Assembly (NCBI GenBank): GCA_903905065.1
Contig: CAIVEW010000068.1
Location: forward strand, 1 to 64,000
Direction of reading: 5' to 3'
Length of the DNA stretch: 64,000 nt
Origin: an uncultured Bacteroidota bacterium
Lineage (GTDB): Bacteria; Bacteroidota; Bacteroidia; Chitinophagales; Chitinophagaceae
This document shows, piece by piece, positions 52,164 to 60,072 of this stretch (within the stretch, counting starts at the first letter, position 1; each line of letters begins with the position of its first letter). Position numbers and translations under genes: made by a program. The notes beneath the pieces are model-generated. The model was given only the letters and a program-made list of their open reading frames with translations. It searched no databases and was not told where the DNA came from.

Positions 52164-54593
52164 TTACTTTATCCGTTTTGACTCTTCCGGGGTATTTGTT
52201 TCCCGGCTACCCGGTCCACTCCCAAAATTGTACGTATAAGCCAGCGATACCACCCGTGTGCTATACCGGAATGTGCTTGTGGTGTATAGCCCCGGCAGGT
52301 TGTTTTCCAATTTTGTCCGATTGATATATAACGGGTCTTCGATGGCTAATTTTATGGTGGAGGCTTTAGATATTTTTTTGCTCGCACCCAGGCTGAAATA
52401 TGCAGAGGGCAGGCTCGTGGCAATAAGGGATTGCGCATATCTCCCAGCGTAATACGCGACAAATTCCGCTTTCCAGTCTTTGGGGAAATTAAATTGATTG
52501 GTCATATTCACCGCGTATCCGGTGCCGTCGTTGTTGACCTTCGCCGTATTAACGACTCCACTATAGTACATATAGAAAGCAGAAGCTGCAGCATTCAGTG
52601 ACCACCATTTGAACAGGTCTTTGTTAAAAAGAACGTAGATACTGGCTGTTTTACTGATACCGGTATTGCCCTGCGTAGTATGCACAGTGTTGGCGCTGTT
52701 GTCGGCCACCAGCAGGTCTGTGATCTCGCCTGTTGTATTAGAGATGGCAAGCGCTGTGGTGATCATATTTTTGTAGCTGTGCTTCAGCTCTATGCTGTTG
52801 GTGAATTGCGGTTGCAGGTAGGGGTTCCCAACTGAGTAGTTGTATTGGAAATTGTAAAAAATAAACGGATTGAGCGATTGATAGTTTGGCCGGTCAATGC
52901 GCCTGCCGTAGTTGAGCTCAAACTGGTTATTGTTATCTTTTTTATAGGAAATATAAGCCGTAGGAAATAGTGAAATATAGCTTTTGGTGAATCGCTGGTC
53001 ATGCACTTGCTGCTCGCCCTGTGCATTGGTGTTTTCGGCCCTGAGGCCGGCTTTTGCTTCCCATTTGCCGTTAATGACTTTGTCGGCGCCGACAAAGAGT
53101 GCGTTTATGTTTTCCTTGTACAGGAAACGGTTCGTGCGGCTCGTATCATTCATCCATATATTGTTCTGGTAGATGCTGAACTGCGCGTTGTTATCGGTAT
53201 TTACGAGGCTGCTTTTAAAGCCGGCCTCCAGCTTAGTTCCATCCTTTAGTGTATCTGTATAGTCGCCCTTGAAACTGTATACATCTATCAGCGTCGGCTG
53301 GTGACTATGCAGGAGCAGCGGATCTGGCAGGGGCTGCATCTGCGCGTCATAGGTGGTATTGTTTATGTCCTGGTAAGGGCTGTTGTTGTAAGCAATGTAG
53401 TCTGCATTAAAGTTTATACTCCGGGCTTTATTGATCTTGTAAGAAAAGTAGGCATTTGCGTATAGGTCCTTTCTGATAAAGCCTTCTGGACTATAGATAG
53501 AATTATAAGTCATTGTATTGGCAGGTACATCAAAAATGCCTGAGTAAACACGATCAACAAATGAATTAGTGTGATAACCGCCACGCAGACTGCTGCCTAT
53601 GCTTATTTTATCAGACATATCATAGTCTGCGGTAAGGCGCATACTGGCAATACTGAAATGCTCAATAGATGAAGAATGCATGTTGGTGACACTGCCCGGA
53701 GCGCCGCTTTGCGGGTCGCTCAGGCGCTGGTACTCCTGCCAGTCTGCGAAGCCTGTAGCTAAGTGTTCATCGGCACTTAAAGAGAGATTGAGTTTGTTCC
53801 TTTTAAAATTAATGAGCGCGCTGCCGAGTCCATAAGGATAGACGCCTTGCCCTGCTGTGAGTGTGGCTATGCCGTTCCACCCGCTTTTCCTGATCTTCTT
53901 TCTTTTTATGTTCACAATGCCGGCATTGCCGGCTGCGTCATATTTGGCAGGCGGTTGTGTCATTAGCTCCACCTGTCCTATTTCATCTGCCGGAATCGTC
54001 CTCAGGTAATCGGCCAGTTGCTCAGTGGAAAGATAAGTGGGCCGGTCATCGATCAACACCAATACACCTTGCTTGCCCTGCATAGATATATTGCCGCCCT
54101 GGTCAACGATCAGACCCGGCATTCTGCGTAGTAGGGCCAGTGTGCTCAAGCCTATTGCGGCAGGTGAGCCATCTACGTTCACGGTCACTTTGCCCGTGCT
54201 CATTTCTATAAAAGGCTTGTGGCCCGTAAATGTGACTTCGCCAATAGCAGAGGTGTTTCTATGAAGCTCGACAACAAGCGCTTGGTTGGCATTGCCGGTT
54301 ATATTCACCGTTTGTATGGCTGCAGCGTATCCCACGGCGGTTACACTAACGAAGTAATTTCCCGCAGCAACACTGGGTATCGTAAACGCACCATTGTCAT
54401 CCGAGAGTACGGACCTGATCCATGACGAGTCATTGGCGTTCAGCAGGGAGACTGTTGCGGCAGGTACAGCTGCAGAGGAATCCTTTACGGTGCCGCTTAT
54501 GTTGGCCTGTTGCGCCTTTGCGGAAGAACAAAGCATTAAAACAGGAAACAGGAAACAAATCCTGAACAAAAAGTACTTAATCGATGTCTGCAT
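52164..54593 (-). CDS. Outer-membrane receptor, TonB-dependent-receptor-like with OMP_b-brl_3 barrel
   Basis: 809 residues with a signal peptide (FLFRICFLFPVLMLCSSAKAQ). A carboxypeptidase-regulatory-like domain (ISGTVKDSSAAVPAATVSLL) is followed by a plug-like domain (VTVNVDGSPAAIGLSTLALLRRMPGLIVDQGGN, IDDRPTYLSTEQLADYLRTIPADEIGQVELM, KYDAAGNAGIVNIKRKK). The barrel ends in LSYTYNFGSGPG. No SusD partner is adjacent, so a carbohydrate role is not supported. Ligand unknown. Confidence 0.9.
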   Translation of the reverse strand: MQTSIKYFLFRICFLFPVLMLCSSAKAQQANISGTVKDSSAAVPAATVSLLNANDSSWIRSVLSDDNGAFTIPSVAAGNYFVSVTAVGYAAAIQTVNITGNANQALVVELHRNTSAIGEVTFTGHKPFIEMSTGKVTVNVDGSPAAIGLSTLALLRRMPGLIVDQGGNISMQGKQGVLVLIDDRPTYLSTEQLADYLRTIPADEIGQVELMTQPPAKYDAAGNAGIVNIKRKKIRKSGWNGIATLTAGQGVYPYGLGSALINFKRNKLNLSLSADEHLATGFADWQEYQRLSDPQSGAPGSVTNMHSSSIEHFSIASMRLTADYDMSDKISIGSSLRGGYHTNSFVDRVYSGIFDVPANTMTYNSIYSPEGFIRKDLYANAYFSYKINKARSINFNADYIAYNNSPYQDINNTTYDAQMQPLPDPLLLHSHQPTLIDVYSFKGDYTDTLKDGTKLEAGFKSSLVNTDNNAQFSIYQNNIWMNDTSRTNRFLYKENINALFVGADKVINGKWEAKAGLRAENTNAQGEQQVHDQRFTKSYISLFPTAYISYKKDNNNQFELNYGRRIDRPNYQSLNPFIFYNFQYNYSVGNPYLQPQFTNSIELKHSYKNMITTALAISNTTGEITDLLVADNSANTVHTTQGNTGISKTASIYVLFNKDLFKWWSLNAAASAFYMYYSGVVNTAKVNNDGTGYAVNMTNQFNFPKDWKAEFVAYYAGRYAQSLIATSLPSAYFSLGASKKISKASTIKLAIEDPLYINRTKLENNLPGLYTTSTFRYSTRVVSLAYTYNFGSGPGSRETNTPEESKRIK

Positions 54594-54660
54594 TTAAAAC
54601 GAAAGTAATCTCACCAACGCAGTCGTTGGCAATGATTAACCTTAATTAACCCGGTGGGGT

Positions 54661-56970
54661 TCAATCAACATGCTTTCTGATCTTCAATATCACCATTTTT
54701 GAAGTCGGTGTATTGCTCTTATCTGCAGTTGTGCCAATAGGTACAAGGACATTCGTTTCGGGAAAGTAAGTAGCTGTGCATTGCTCTGGTATGCTGAATT
54801 CAACAATGATGAACTTGTGGGCTACACGTTCTTTGCCTCCGTGATAATTGAACAGGTCAACGACATCGCCGGCTTTAAATCCCAGGCGGGCAATGTCTTT
54901 GGCGTTCATGAATATTACACGGCGCTCGTTGTAGACGCCGCGGTAGCGGTCATCAAGGCCGTAGATCGTGGTGTTGAACTGGTCATGGCTACGCAAGGTC
55001 TGCATCGTCAGCTCATCGGGCGCCAACTTCACAAAAGTTACATCAGAGACATTAAAATTTGCTTTCCCTGTAAGTGTATTGAATTTACCCTCTCGGGCGC
55101 CATTTGGCAGGTAAAAACCGCCGAGCACGCGCACACGTTTATTGTAGTCGTCAAAGCCAGGTATGGTAAGTTCTATATCATTGCGGATATAATCATAGCT
55201 TTCTTCGTACAGCGTCCAGTTCACCTTTGATCGGCTGCCAAGTGTCGCCTTTGCCAGTCCACATACTATCCGGGGCTCGCTTAGCAATTGATTGGATATT
55301 GGTTTAAGGCTGCCCTTCGACATCTGGACCACACCCATAGAGTTTTCGCATGTCACAAATTGCTCGGTTCCGTTCATCACATCTTTGTCGCTGCGGCCAT
55401 AGCAGGGTAATATCAGTGCCTCTTTTCCATGAATGAGGTGACTGCGGTTCAGCTTGGTGGATATATGCACCGTCAGATCGCATCTTCTCATGGCTTCTGC
55501 TGTGTACTCCGTGTCCGGTGTAGCAGACAGAAAGTTGCCGCCCATTGCGATAAACACTTTGCCCTTGCCTTCGTACATGGCATGTATGGCATCCACCACA
55601 TCATAGCCGTGGTGCTGGGGCGGCGTAAAGCCATAAGTCTGCTCCAGCTTATCAAGGAACTTTTTTGCCGGTTTTTCGTAGATGCCCATGGTGCGGTCAC
55701 CTTGCACATTGCTGTGCCCGCGCACCGGGCAGGTGCCCGCGCCGGGCTTGCCTATGCTGCCTTTAAGCAGCAACAAATTCACTACTTCCTTTATCGTGTT
55801 TACCGCATTTTTGTGCTGTGTAAGTCCCATCGCCCAGCAGGCGATGATCTTCTTTTTCTTTATCAGCACATCAGCCGTTTGGCGGATCTGTGCAAGAGAG
55901 ATACCTGCGGCTTCAGCGAGTGTCTCCAGCGGATATTTTTTTGCCTGCGCAATAAATTCGTCATAGCCGCTGGTGTGGTCCTTTATAAACTCCTTGTCGA
56001 AAACCGAACCCGGATTCCTGTCTTCTTCTTCCAGCAGCAGAAGTTCAATGGCCTTTAGCAACGCCATATCCCCGTTCAGCTTTACCTGCAGGAAAATATC
56101 CGTTAGCTTCGCCTTGATACCCAGTGCACCTTTTACTGTTTGTGGATCTTTAAAGCCCATGAGGCCGGTTTCCGGCAATGGGTTCACAGAGATAATGGTT
56201 GTCCCGTTCTCCTTTGCCTTTTGCAAAGCCGATAACATGCGCGGGTGATTGGTGCCAGGGTTTTGTCCCAGTATAATGATCACTTCCGCTTCATAAAAAT
56301 CCTCCAGTTTCACGGACCCCTTTCCTATACCCACCGACTCATTCAGTGCCACACCACTCGACTCATGGCACATATTAGAGCAGTCGGGTAGGTTGTTTGT
56401 ACCATATTCGCGCACAAAGAGTTGGTAAAGGAAGGCCGCCTCATTGCTGGTTCTGCCGGAGGTATAAAATATGCCTTCATCAGGTGAGTTCAGTTTATTC
56501 AGATGTTCAGCTACTTTCTCAAAGGCGTTTTCCCAGCTTATCGGCTGGTAGTGCGTAGCGCCTTCCGGCAGGTACATCGGCTCTGCTACGCGGCCTTTTT
56601 TCCCTATCTCGTAATCATTCAGTTTTGCGAGATCAAAAACGGAATTATCTGCAAAGAATTTTGCAGTCAGTTTTTTAGTTGTGGCTTCTTCGGCAACAGC
56701 CTTAGCGCCATTTTCGCAATACTCGGCAATAGACGATCTGTGCCCGTCCGGGTCTGGCCATGCACAGCCGGGGCAATCATAACCGTTCTTCTGGTTCAGT
56801 GCGGCCAGCGCTTTCAGCCCGCGGCCTACGTTCATCTCGCTGAATACATGTTTTGCACTGATGAGTATTGCTGGCATGCCTGCAGCAGCCCCTTGAAGAT
56901 GCCCCAGTTTTAAATCGAGAAACTCTTCCGGGTTCTCGGCGTTGGGTGTATTTTGTTTTTTGGTTTCCAT
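54661..56970 (-). CDS. FdhF/YdeP-type molybdopterin oxidoreductase
   Basis: 769 residues, cytosolic. NGYDCPGCAWPDPDGHR (C66, C69) is the family-specific N-terminal Cys motif of YdeP/FdhA-like enzymes. ISWENAFEKVAEHLNKL, GRTSNEAAFLYQLFVREYGTNNLPDCSNMCHESSGVAL (MoCo site, cysteine in the position of the Mo ligand), LGQNPGTNHPRML and PGAGTCPVRGHSNVQGDRTMGI follow the family order. The C-terminal DMSOR-type domain ends IPEQCTATYFPETNVLVPIGTTADKSNTP. E. coli YdeP aids acid resistance, but no substrate is known. No fdhD or electron-transfer gene is adjacent. Confidence 0.9.
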   Translation of the reverse strand: METKKQNTPNAENPEEFLDLKLGHLQGAAAGMPAILISAKHVFSEMNVGRGLKALAALNQKNGYDCPGCAWPDPDGHRSSIAEYCENGAKAVAEEATTKKLTAKFFADNSVFDLAKLNDYEIGKKGRVAEPMYLPEGATHYQPISWENAFEKVAEHLNKLNSPDEGIFYTSGRTSNEAAFLYQLFVREYGTNNLPDCSNMCHESSGVALNESVGIGKGSVKLEDFYEAEVIIILGQNPGTNHPRMLSALQKAKENGTTIISVNPLPETGLMGFKDPQTVKGALGIKAKLTDIFLQVKLNGDMALLKAIELLLLEEEDRNPGSVFDKEFIKDHTSGYDEFIAQAKKYPLETLAEAAGISLAQIRQTADVLIKKKKIIACWAMGLTQHKNAVNTIKEVVNLLLLKGSIGKPGAGTCPVRGHSNVQGDRTMGIYEKPAKKFLDKLEQTYGFTPPQHHGYDVVDAIHAMYEGKGKVFIAMGGNFLSATPDTEYTAEAMRRCDLTVHISTKLNRSHLIHGKEALILPCYGRSDKDVMNGTEQFVTCENSMGVVQMSKGSLKPISNQLLSEPRIVCGLAKATLGSRSKVNWTLYEESYDYIRNDIELTIPGFDDYNKRVRVLGGFYLPNGAREGKFNTLTGKANFNVSDVTFVKLAPDELTMQTLRSHDQFNTTIYGLDDRYRGVYNERRVIFMNAKDIARLGFKAGDVVDLFNYHGGKERVAHKFIIVEFSIPEQCTATYFPETNVLVPIGTTADKSNTPTSKMVILKIRKHVD

Positions 56971-56997
56971 TGCTTTAGTAGACTAAAGATAAAGATA

Positions 56998-57005
56998 TAT
57001 TTTTG
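56998..57005 (+). promoter_or_regulatory. Putative -7 element of the 57059 gene
   Basis: TATTTTTG matches TAnnTTTG and lies 54 bp before the ATG, inside the space shared with the divergent molybdoenzyme gene. Confidence 0.35.
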
Positions 57006-57058
57006 TTTGACGGTCGCGGGACATTGGTCGAGAGCGCATAATCAGTAAATTAACAGAC

Positions 57059-57475
57059 ATGGCAAAACTTATCATAACCCGCTCCAGCGAATGGATAAAC
57101 CGGGCGAGGGGGATAAAGATAACGATCAACGAAAATGAAATAGGCCAGATCTCAAATGGGCAGACACGTGATGTAGAGCTTCCGCCAGGTGACTATGTGT
57201 TGAGGGCTAAGATCGATTGGTGCAGCGGTAGTTTTCCTTTTTCCGTTTCGGAAAACGAAACAAAGTCTGTGATGTTGTCCAGTTTTGGTTATTCGTGGAA
57301 TTTCATGCCTATTGCTGCCGTCATACTTACAATAGTATTTGTTCTTCAATTTTTGCTGAAGCAGGACTATGCAGTTTACTTAGGTCTGTCGGTTTTTTTC
57401 ATTATGGTCTACTACCTCACACTCGGTAGAAACAAATATCTGGCCATAAAAGAGCAAACTAAACCTGCACAGTAA
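57059..57475 (+). CDS. Small membrane protein with N-terminal beta domain, unknown function
   Basis: 138 residues. The N-terminal ~80 residues look like a PEGA-type beta-sandwich (GIKITINENEIGQISNGQTRDVELPPGDYVLRAKIDWC). Two membrane helices follow at about 83-103 and 108-125 (MPIAAVILTIVFVLQFLL, VYLGLSVFFIMVYYLTLG), and the end is basic. I do not recognise a named family. It faces away from the molybdoenzyme gene. Confidence 0.7.
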   Translation: MAKLIITRSSEWINRARGIKITINENEIGQISNGQTRDVELPPGDYVLRAKIDWCSGSFPFSVSENETKSVMLSSFGYSWNFMPIAAVILTIVFVLQFLLKQDYAVYLGLSVFFIMVYYLTLGRNKYLAIKEQTKPAQ

Positions 57476-57602
57476 TCTATCCGGCCACCTTCATTACTGC
57501 CTAAGCAGAATGTCACCGTCGCCTGGATTTATCTCAGTTTGATATCAAATGCCTGTACCTGCAAAACATGTGGATAAGTGGAGATGCGTGTCTTTCAAAG
57601 CA

Positions 57603-57632
57603 TTTGTTTGATTCAAAAGAATATTAACTTTG
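57603..57632 (+). promoter_or_regulatory. Promoter of the histone-like gene
   Basis: TTTG (57603-57606), 18-bp spacer, TAACTTTG (57625-57632): both elements match the Bacteroidota consensus. The ATG is 90 bp downstream, leaving a ~80-nt leader. Confidence 0.65.
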
Positions 57633-57721
57633 ATATATCAGTTTTACCAGGAACACAACTTAGTGATAATAGCGCCTGGCGCCCAATGTTTTTTATTTAT
57701 TAACCCCTTAAATTCAGAATT

Positions 57722-57892
57722 ATGGCAACAGCAAAGAAAGCAGCTCCTGCAAAGAAGGCGGCTCCAAAGAAAGCAGCGCCTAAAAAAGCTGCAGCACCTA
57801 AAAAGGCAGCTCCGAAAAAAGCGGCAGCTCCCAAAAAGGCAGCGCCTAAGAAAGCAGCGGCTCCCAAAAAAGTTGTAGCTAAAAAGAAATAA
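57722..57892 (+). CDS. Histone H1-like Lys/Ala/Pro-rich protein
   Basis: A 56-residue reading frame, ATG 57722 to TAA 57892, made almost only of lysine, alanine and proline. The unit is PKKAA or PKKAAA repeated about seven times (for example APKKAAAPKKAAPKKAAAPK) and the end is VVAKKK. The C-terminal tail of eukaryotic H1 and the Hc1/AlgP-like proteins share this pattern; they bind DNA non-specifically and compact it. No globular domain is present. A consensus promoter and a strong terminator (57907) frame the gene, which supports real expression. Codon use for Lys is mixed AAG/AAA, which points to selection on the peptide rather than DNA repeat slippage. Confidence 0.8.
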   Translation: MATAKKAAPAKKAAPKKAAPKKAAAPKKAAPKKAAAPKKAAPKKAAAPKKVVAKKK

Positions 57893-57906
57893 TTTTTAGC
57901 GCATTG

Positions 57907-57944
57907 AAAAAAACCGTCCCCTATTTCTTGAGGACGGTTTTTTT
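57907..57944 (+). terminator. Rho-independent terminator of the histone-like gene
   Basis: AACCGTCC / GGACGGTT stem with a 12-nt loop and a run of seven T, 15 bp after the stop. Confidence 0.9.
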
Positions 57945-57981
57945 ATGCCTCTCTAAGTGTATGTCTTTGGGTTACCGTACG

Positions 57982-58010
57982 AAAAAAACCGCCCATTCAG
58001 AGCGGTTTTA
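57982..58010 (-). terminator. Rho-independent terminator of the 58032 gene
   Basis: AAAACCGC / GCGGTTTT stem around CCATTCAGA; on the minus strand it is followed by T residues. Just after the stop of the secreted protein gene. Confidence 0.75.
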
Positions 58011-58031
58011 ATATTCCGGAAAGGTTGGTTG

Positions 58032-58448
58032 TTATTTTATAGAAGCAACGGCTTCTGTTGTCTTTGCGTTCATCGTTGGTGCTGCCGAGCGGGCGTCATC
58101 ATAGTAAGCCAGCAGGATCTTATAGCCTGCGCATTTTTCGTAGATCGGGTTGGCTTCGCAGCCCGCATACCCTACGAATTTCTGCTCCTTAGGGGCGATC
58201 TTCTCCACAACCTTTATTCTCTTCTGCAAAAAGTTATTCACCATCACCGACTCTTCTATCCTTACCGTTATGTACCGGTCGGTAGATTTGTTGGTTATAG
58301 CGCAGGCTCTCCTGTCTGGCAGAACCTTGGCACCAATGGCTGGAACGAGCGCCGCTTCTTTGCCGGCATTCTCTACAATGCGTTTCTGTGCAAAAGCGCC
58401 GGTTGCGCTAATGATGGTAATTGCGAGGAGGATTATTTTCGTTTTCAT
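58032..58448 (-). CDS. Secreted protein of unknown function
   Basis: 138 residues with a signal peptide (KTKIILLAITIISATGAFAQ). The mature part has four cysteines (RRACAIT, YAGCEANPIYEKCAGYKI), suggesting disulfides in the periplasm, and beta-rich stretches (YITVRIEESVMVNNFLQKRIKVVEKIAPKEQ). No family recognised. It has its own terminator. Confidence 0.7.
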   Translation of the reverse strand: MKTKIILLAITIISATGAFAQKRIVENAGKEAALVPAIGAKVLPDRRACAITNKSTDRYITVRIEESVMVNNFLQKRIKVVEKIAPKEQKFVGYAGCEANPIYEKCAGYKILLAYYDDARSAAPTMNAKTTEAVASIK

Positions 58449-58627
58449 TTCCTAATGATTTGCAAAGCGTTTACTAATCGTTTGTTAACACAAATGTATG
58501 TCGGCTTTCTGAAACAGCAAAATATTTTTTATAAATTTTTCAAAGAAAATTAATTTATACTTGTAAGATGTTGTTTTTCATGGGTAATTGACTGATACTT
58601 CTTCTGAAAATTTTTTGTTCGTTGATT

Positions 58628-58635
58628 TAAATTTG
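58628..58635 (+). promoter_or_regulatory. Putative -7 element of the 56-residue candidate gene
   Basis: TAAATTTG, exact TAnnTTTG match, 17 bp before the first ATG of the small frame. No well-spaced -33 element. Confidence 0.35.
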
Positions 58636-58651
58636 CAAGCGATTAACAAAT

Positions 58652-58822
58652 ATGATGGATAAAGAATCATTTTTTGACGGCGAAGTCAATGACTTATTAA
58701 TAAAAACGGGCGGTAGTCGCAACGAGCAATGTATAAAGGCCCGGCAAACTGCGAGCAGAGCCGGAGATAATTGTAACTTATGGCGCTACATGCTAAGAAT
58801 GGCTAAACATGAGCCATCATGA
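58652..58822 (+). CDS. Candidate small protein, unknown
   Basis: A 56-codon frame with tandem ATGs at 58652 and 58655. The product begins MDKESFFDGEVNDLLIKTGG and has two cysteines. No homologue recognised. It is listed because a -7-like element lies at the usual distance and because its gap is otherwise empty. It may be chance. Confidence 0.25.
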   Translation: MMDKESFFDGEVNDLLIKTGGSRNEQCIKARQTASRAGDNCNLWRYMLRMAKHEPS

Positions 58823-59127
58823 CGTAAACGTTATCGTTTGCTTCAAACGAAAAAGTATCCACGATATAAACGGGAGCTGAATTGAAAGATACTGCCGTTA
58901 CTATTTCCGTGCAGCGTGCCTTATGCCGCCAGAAAAAGCGGGTGTAGGCCGCAGCGGCTTACTATTTTTTTCGTGAGATTCTTTCCTAAAACTACCAGGT
59001 ATACTCCGGGGCTACAGTTATATTGCGGTAAGTACAGTCGCTTATACCCACATAGAATGTTATAATACAGGTAAAAACGCTAATCTATGGCTGTCTTTTC
59101 GTTATTTTGCGGATATTTGAGTGGTCT

Positions 59128-60072
59128 ATGAGTATATCAAAGGAAGTAAAGATCGGGTTAATGGTGACAGTAGCCCTGGTGATTCTCTTCGTCGGTTTCT
59201 ATTTCCTGAAAGGCGCTGCTATTTTTTCGAATGACAAAGATTATTACTGCTATTTTAAGGATGTGGACGGCCTGCAGAACTCGGCCGCTGTGCAGGTGCG
59301 CGGGCTTAATGTGGGCAGGGTGTCGCATACGCAATTGATAGATAATAAGGGAGTTTTGGTGCGGATAAGCATCAACAAGAGTGTGGAAATACCCAGGGGC
59401 ACGATAGCGGAACTCGCGTCGGACCTGCTGGGGCCTAAAATAATAAAACTGGAACTGGGTCTCGGCCCGAATTTAATGGGTATAGGGGATACGCTGACCA
59501 GCCACAATGAAGCAGGTGTAATTGATAAAGTAAGCGACCAACTCACACCGCGATTAGAAGAACTGAAAGAGACCATAACACAGTTTAACCGGGCACTTGT
59601 AAGCGTGAACACAATAGTAGGCGAGGATAACCAGAAGGCGCTGGCGGCAGCGTTGGCGTCGATAAAAGCAACTTCTGATAATCTTGCTGCACTGTCATCT
59701 TCGCTGAACAAAGAGAGTGGTGAAATGGGTGACATCATTCACAACGCCAAAAGCATAACCGGCAACCTGAGCAAGAACAACGATACGATAAACCACATAC
59801 TTGCCAATGCCAGCAACATCACCCGCCAGCTGTCGAATGCGCCAATACAGAAAACGGTGGCCGACCTGCAAAAGACCATCAGTGAGCTGCATGGGGTGAT
59901 GGATAAAATAAACAATAACCAGGGATCCCTGGGGATGCTGATAAATAACAAGGATGTTTATAATAACCTTAATAACTCGATGCACTCGCTGAATAGCCTT
60001 ATGGAAGACATAAAGGCGCACCCGAGCCGTTATATAAATGTGACCGTATTTGGCAGCGGCAATAAAAAATAA
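59128..60072 (+). CDS. MlaD/Mce-domain protein (phospholipid transport)
   Basis: 314 residues from ATG 59128; an earlier TTG in frame (59107) is less likely. EVKIGLMVTVALVILFVGFYFLKG is the single N-terminal membrane helix. The Mce domain has YCYFKDVDGLQNSAAVQVRGLNVGRV and IPRGTIAELASDLLGPKIIKLELG. The remaining ~180 residues are helical (SSLNKESGEMGDIIHNAKSI, TVADLQKTISELHGVMDKINN), as in MCE-tube proteins. It is anchored in the inner membrane and carries lipids toward the outer membrane. The stop overlaps the ATG of the OstA-like gene by one base. No mlaE/F is adjacent. Confidence 0.92.
   Translation: MSISKEVKIGLMVTVALVILFVGFYFLKGAAIFSNDKDYYCYFKDVDGLQNSAAVQVRGLNVGRVSHTQLIDNKGVLVRISINKSVEIPRGTIAELASDLLGPKIIKLELGLGPNLMGIGDTLTSHNEAGVIDKVSDQLTPRLEELKETITQFNRALVSVNTIVGEDNQKALAAALASIKATSDNLAALSSSLNKESGEMGDIIHNAKSITGNLSKNNDTINHILANASNITRQLSNAPIQKTVADLQKTISELHGVMDKINNNQGSLGMLINNKDVYNNLNNSMHSLNSLMEDIKAHPSRYINVTVFGSGNKK

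Larger units (their letters stand above)
58449..59127. other. Intergenic region of ~680 bp with one candidate small gene
   Basis: The left part holds the candidate small open frame and promoter described separately. The rest (58823-59127) shows nothing I recognise. Confidence 0.6.

Noticed and set aside
57630-57878. 82-codon frame rich in Gln/Arg/Leu
   Set aside because: It is the shifted reading of the KAP repeats; the +0 frame starting at 57722 has the expected histone-like composition and terminator.
57722-57892. Tandem repeat array or CRISPR-like structure
   Set aside because: The regularity comes from a coding repeat of Lys/Ala/Pro codons; there are no spacers, and no Cas gene is present in the window.
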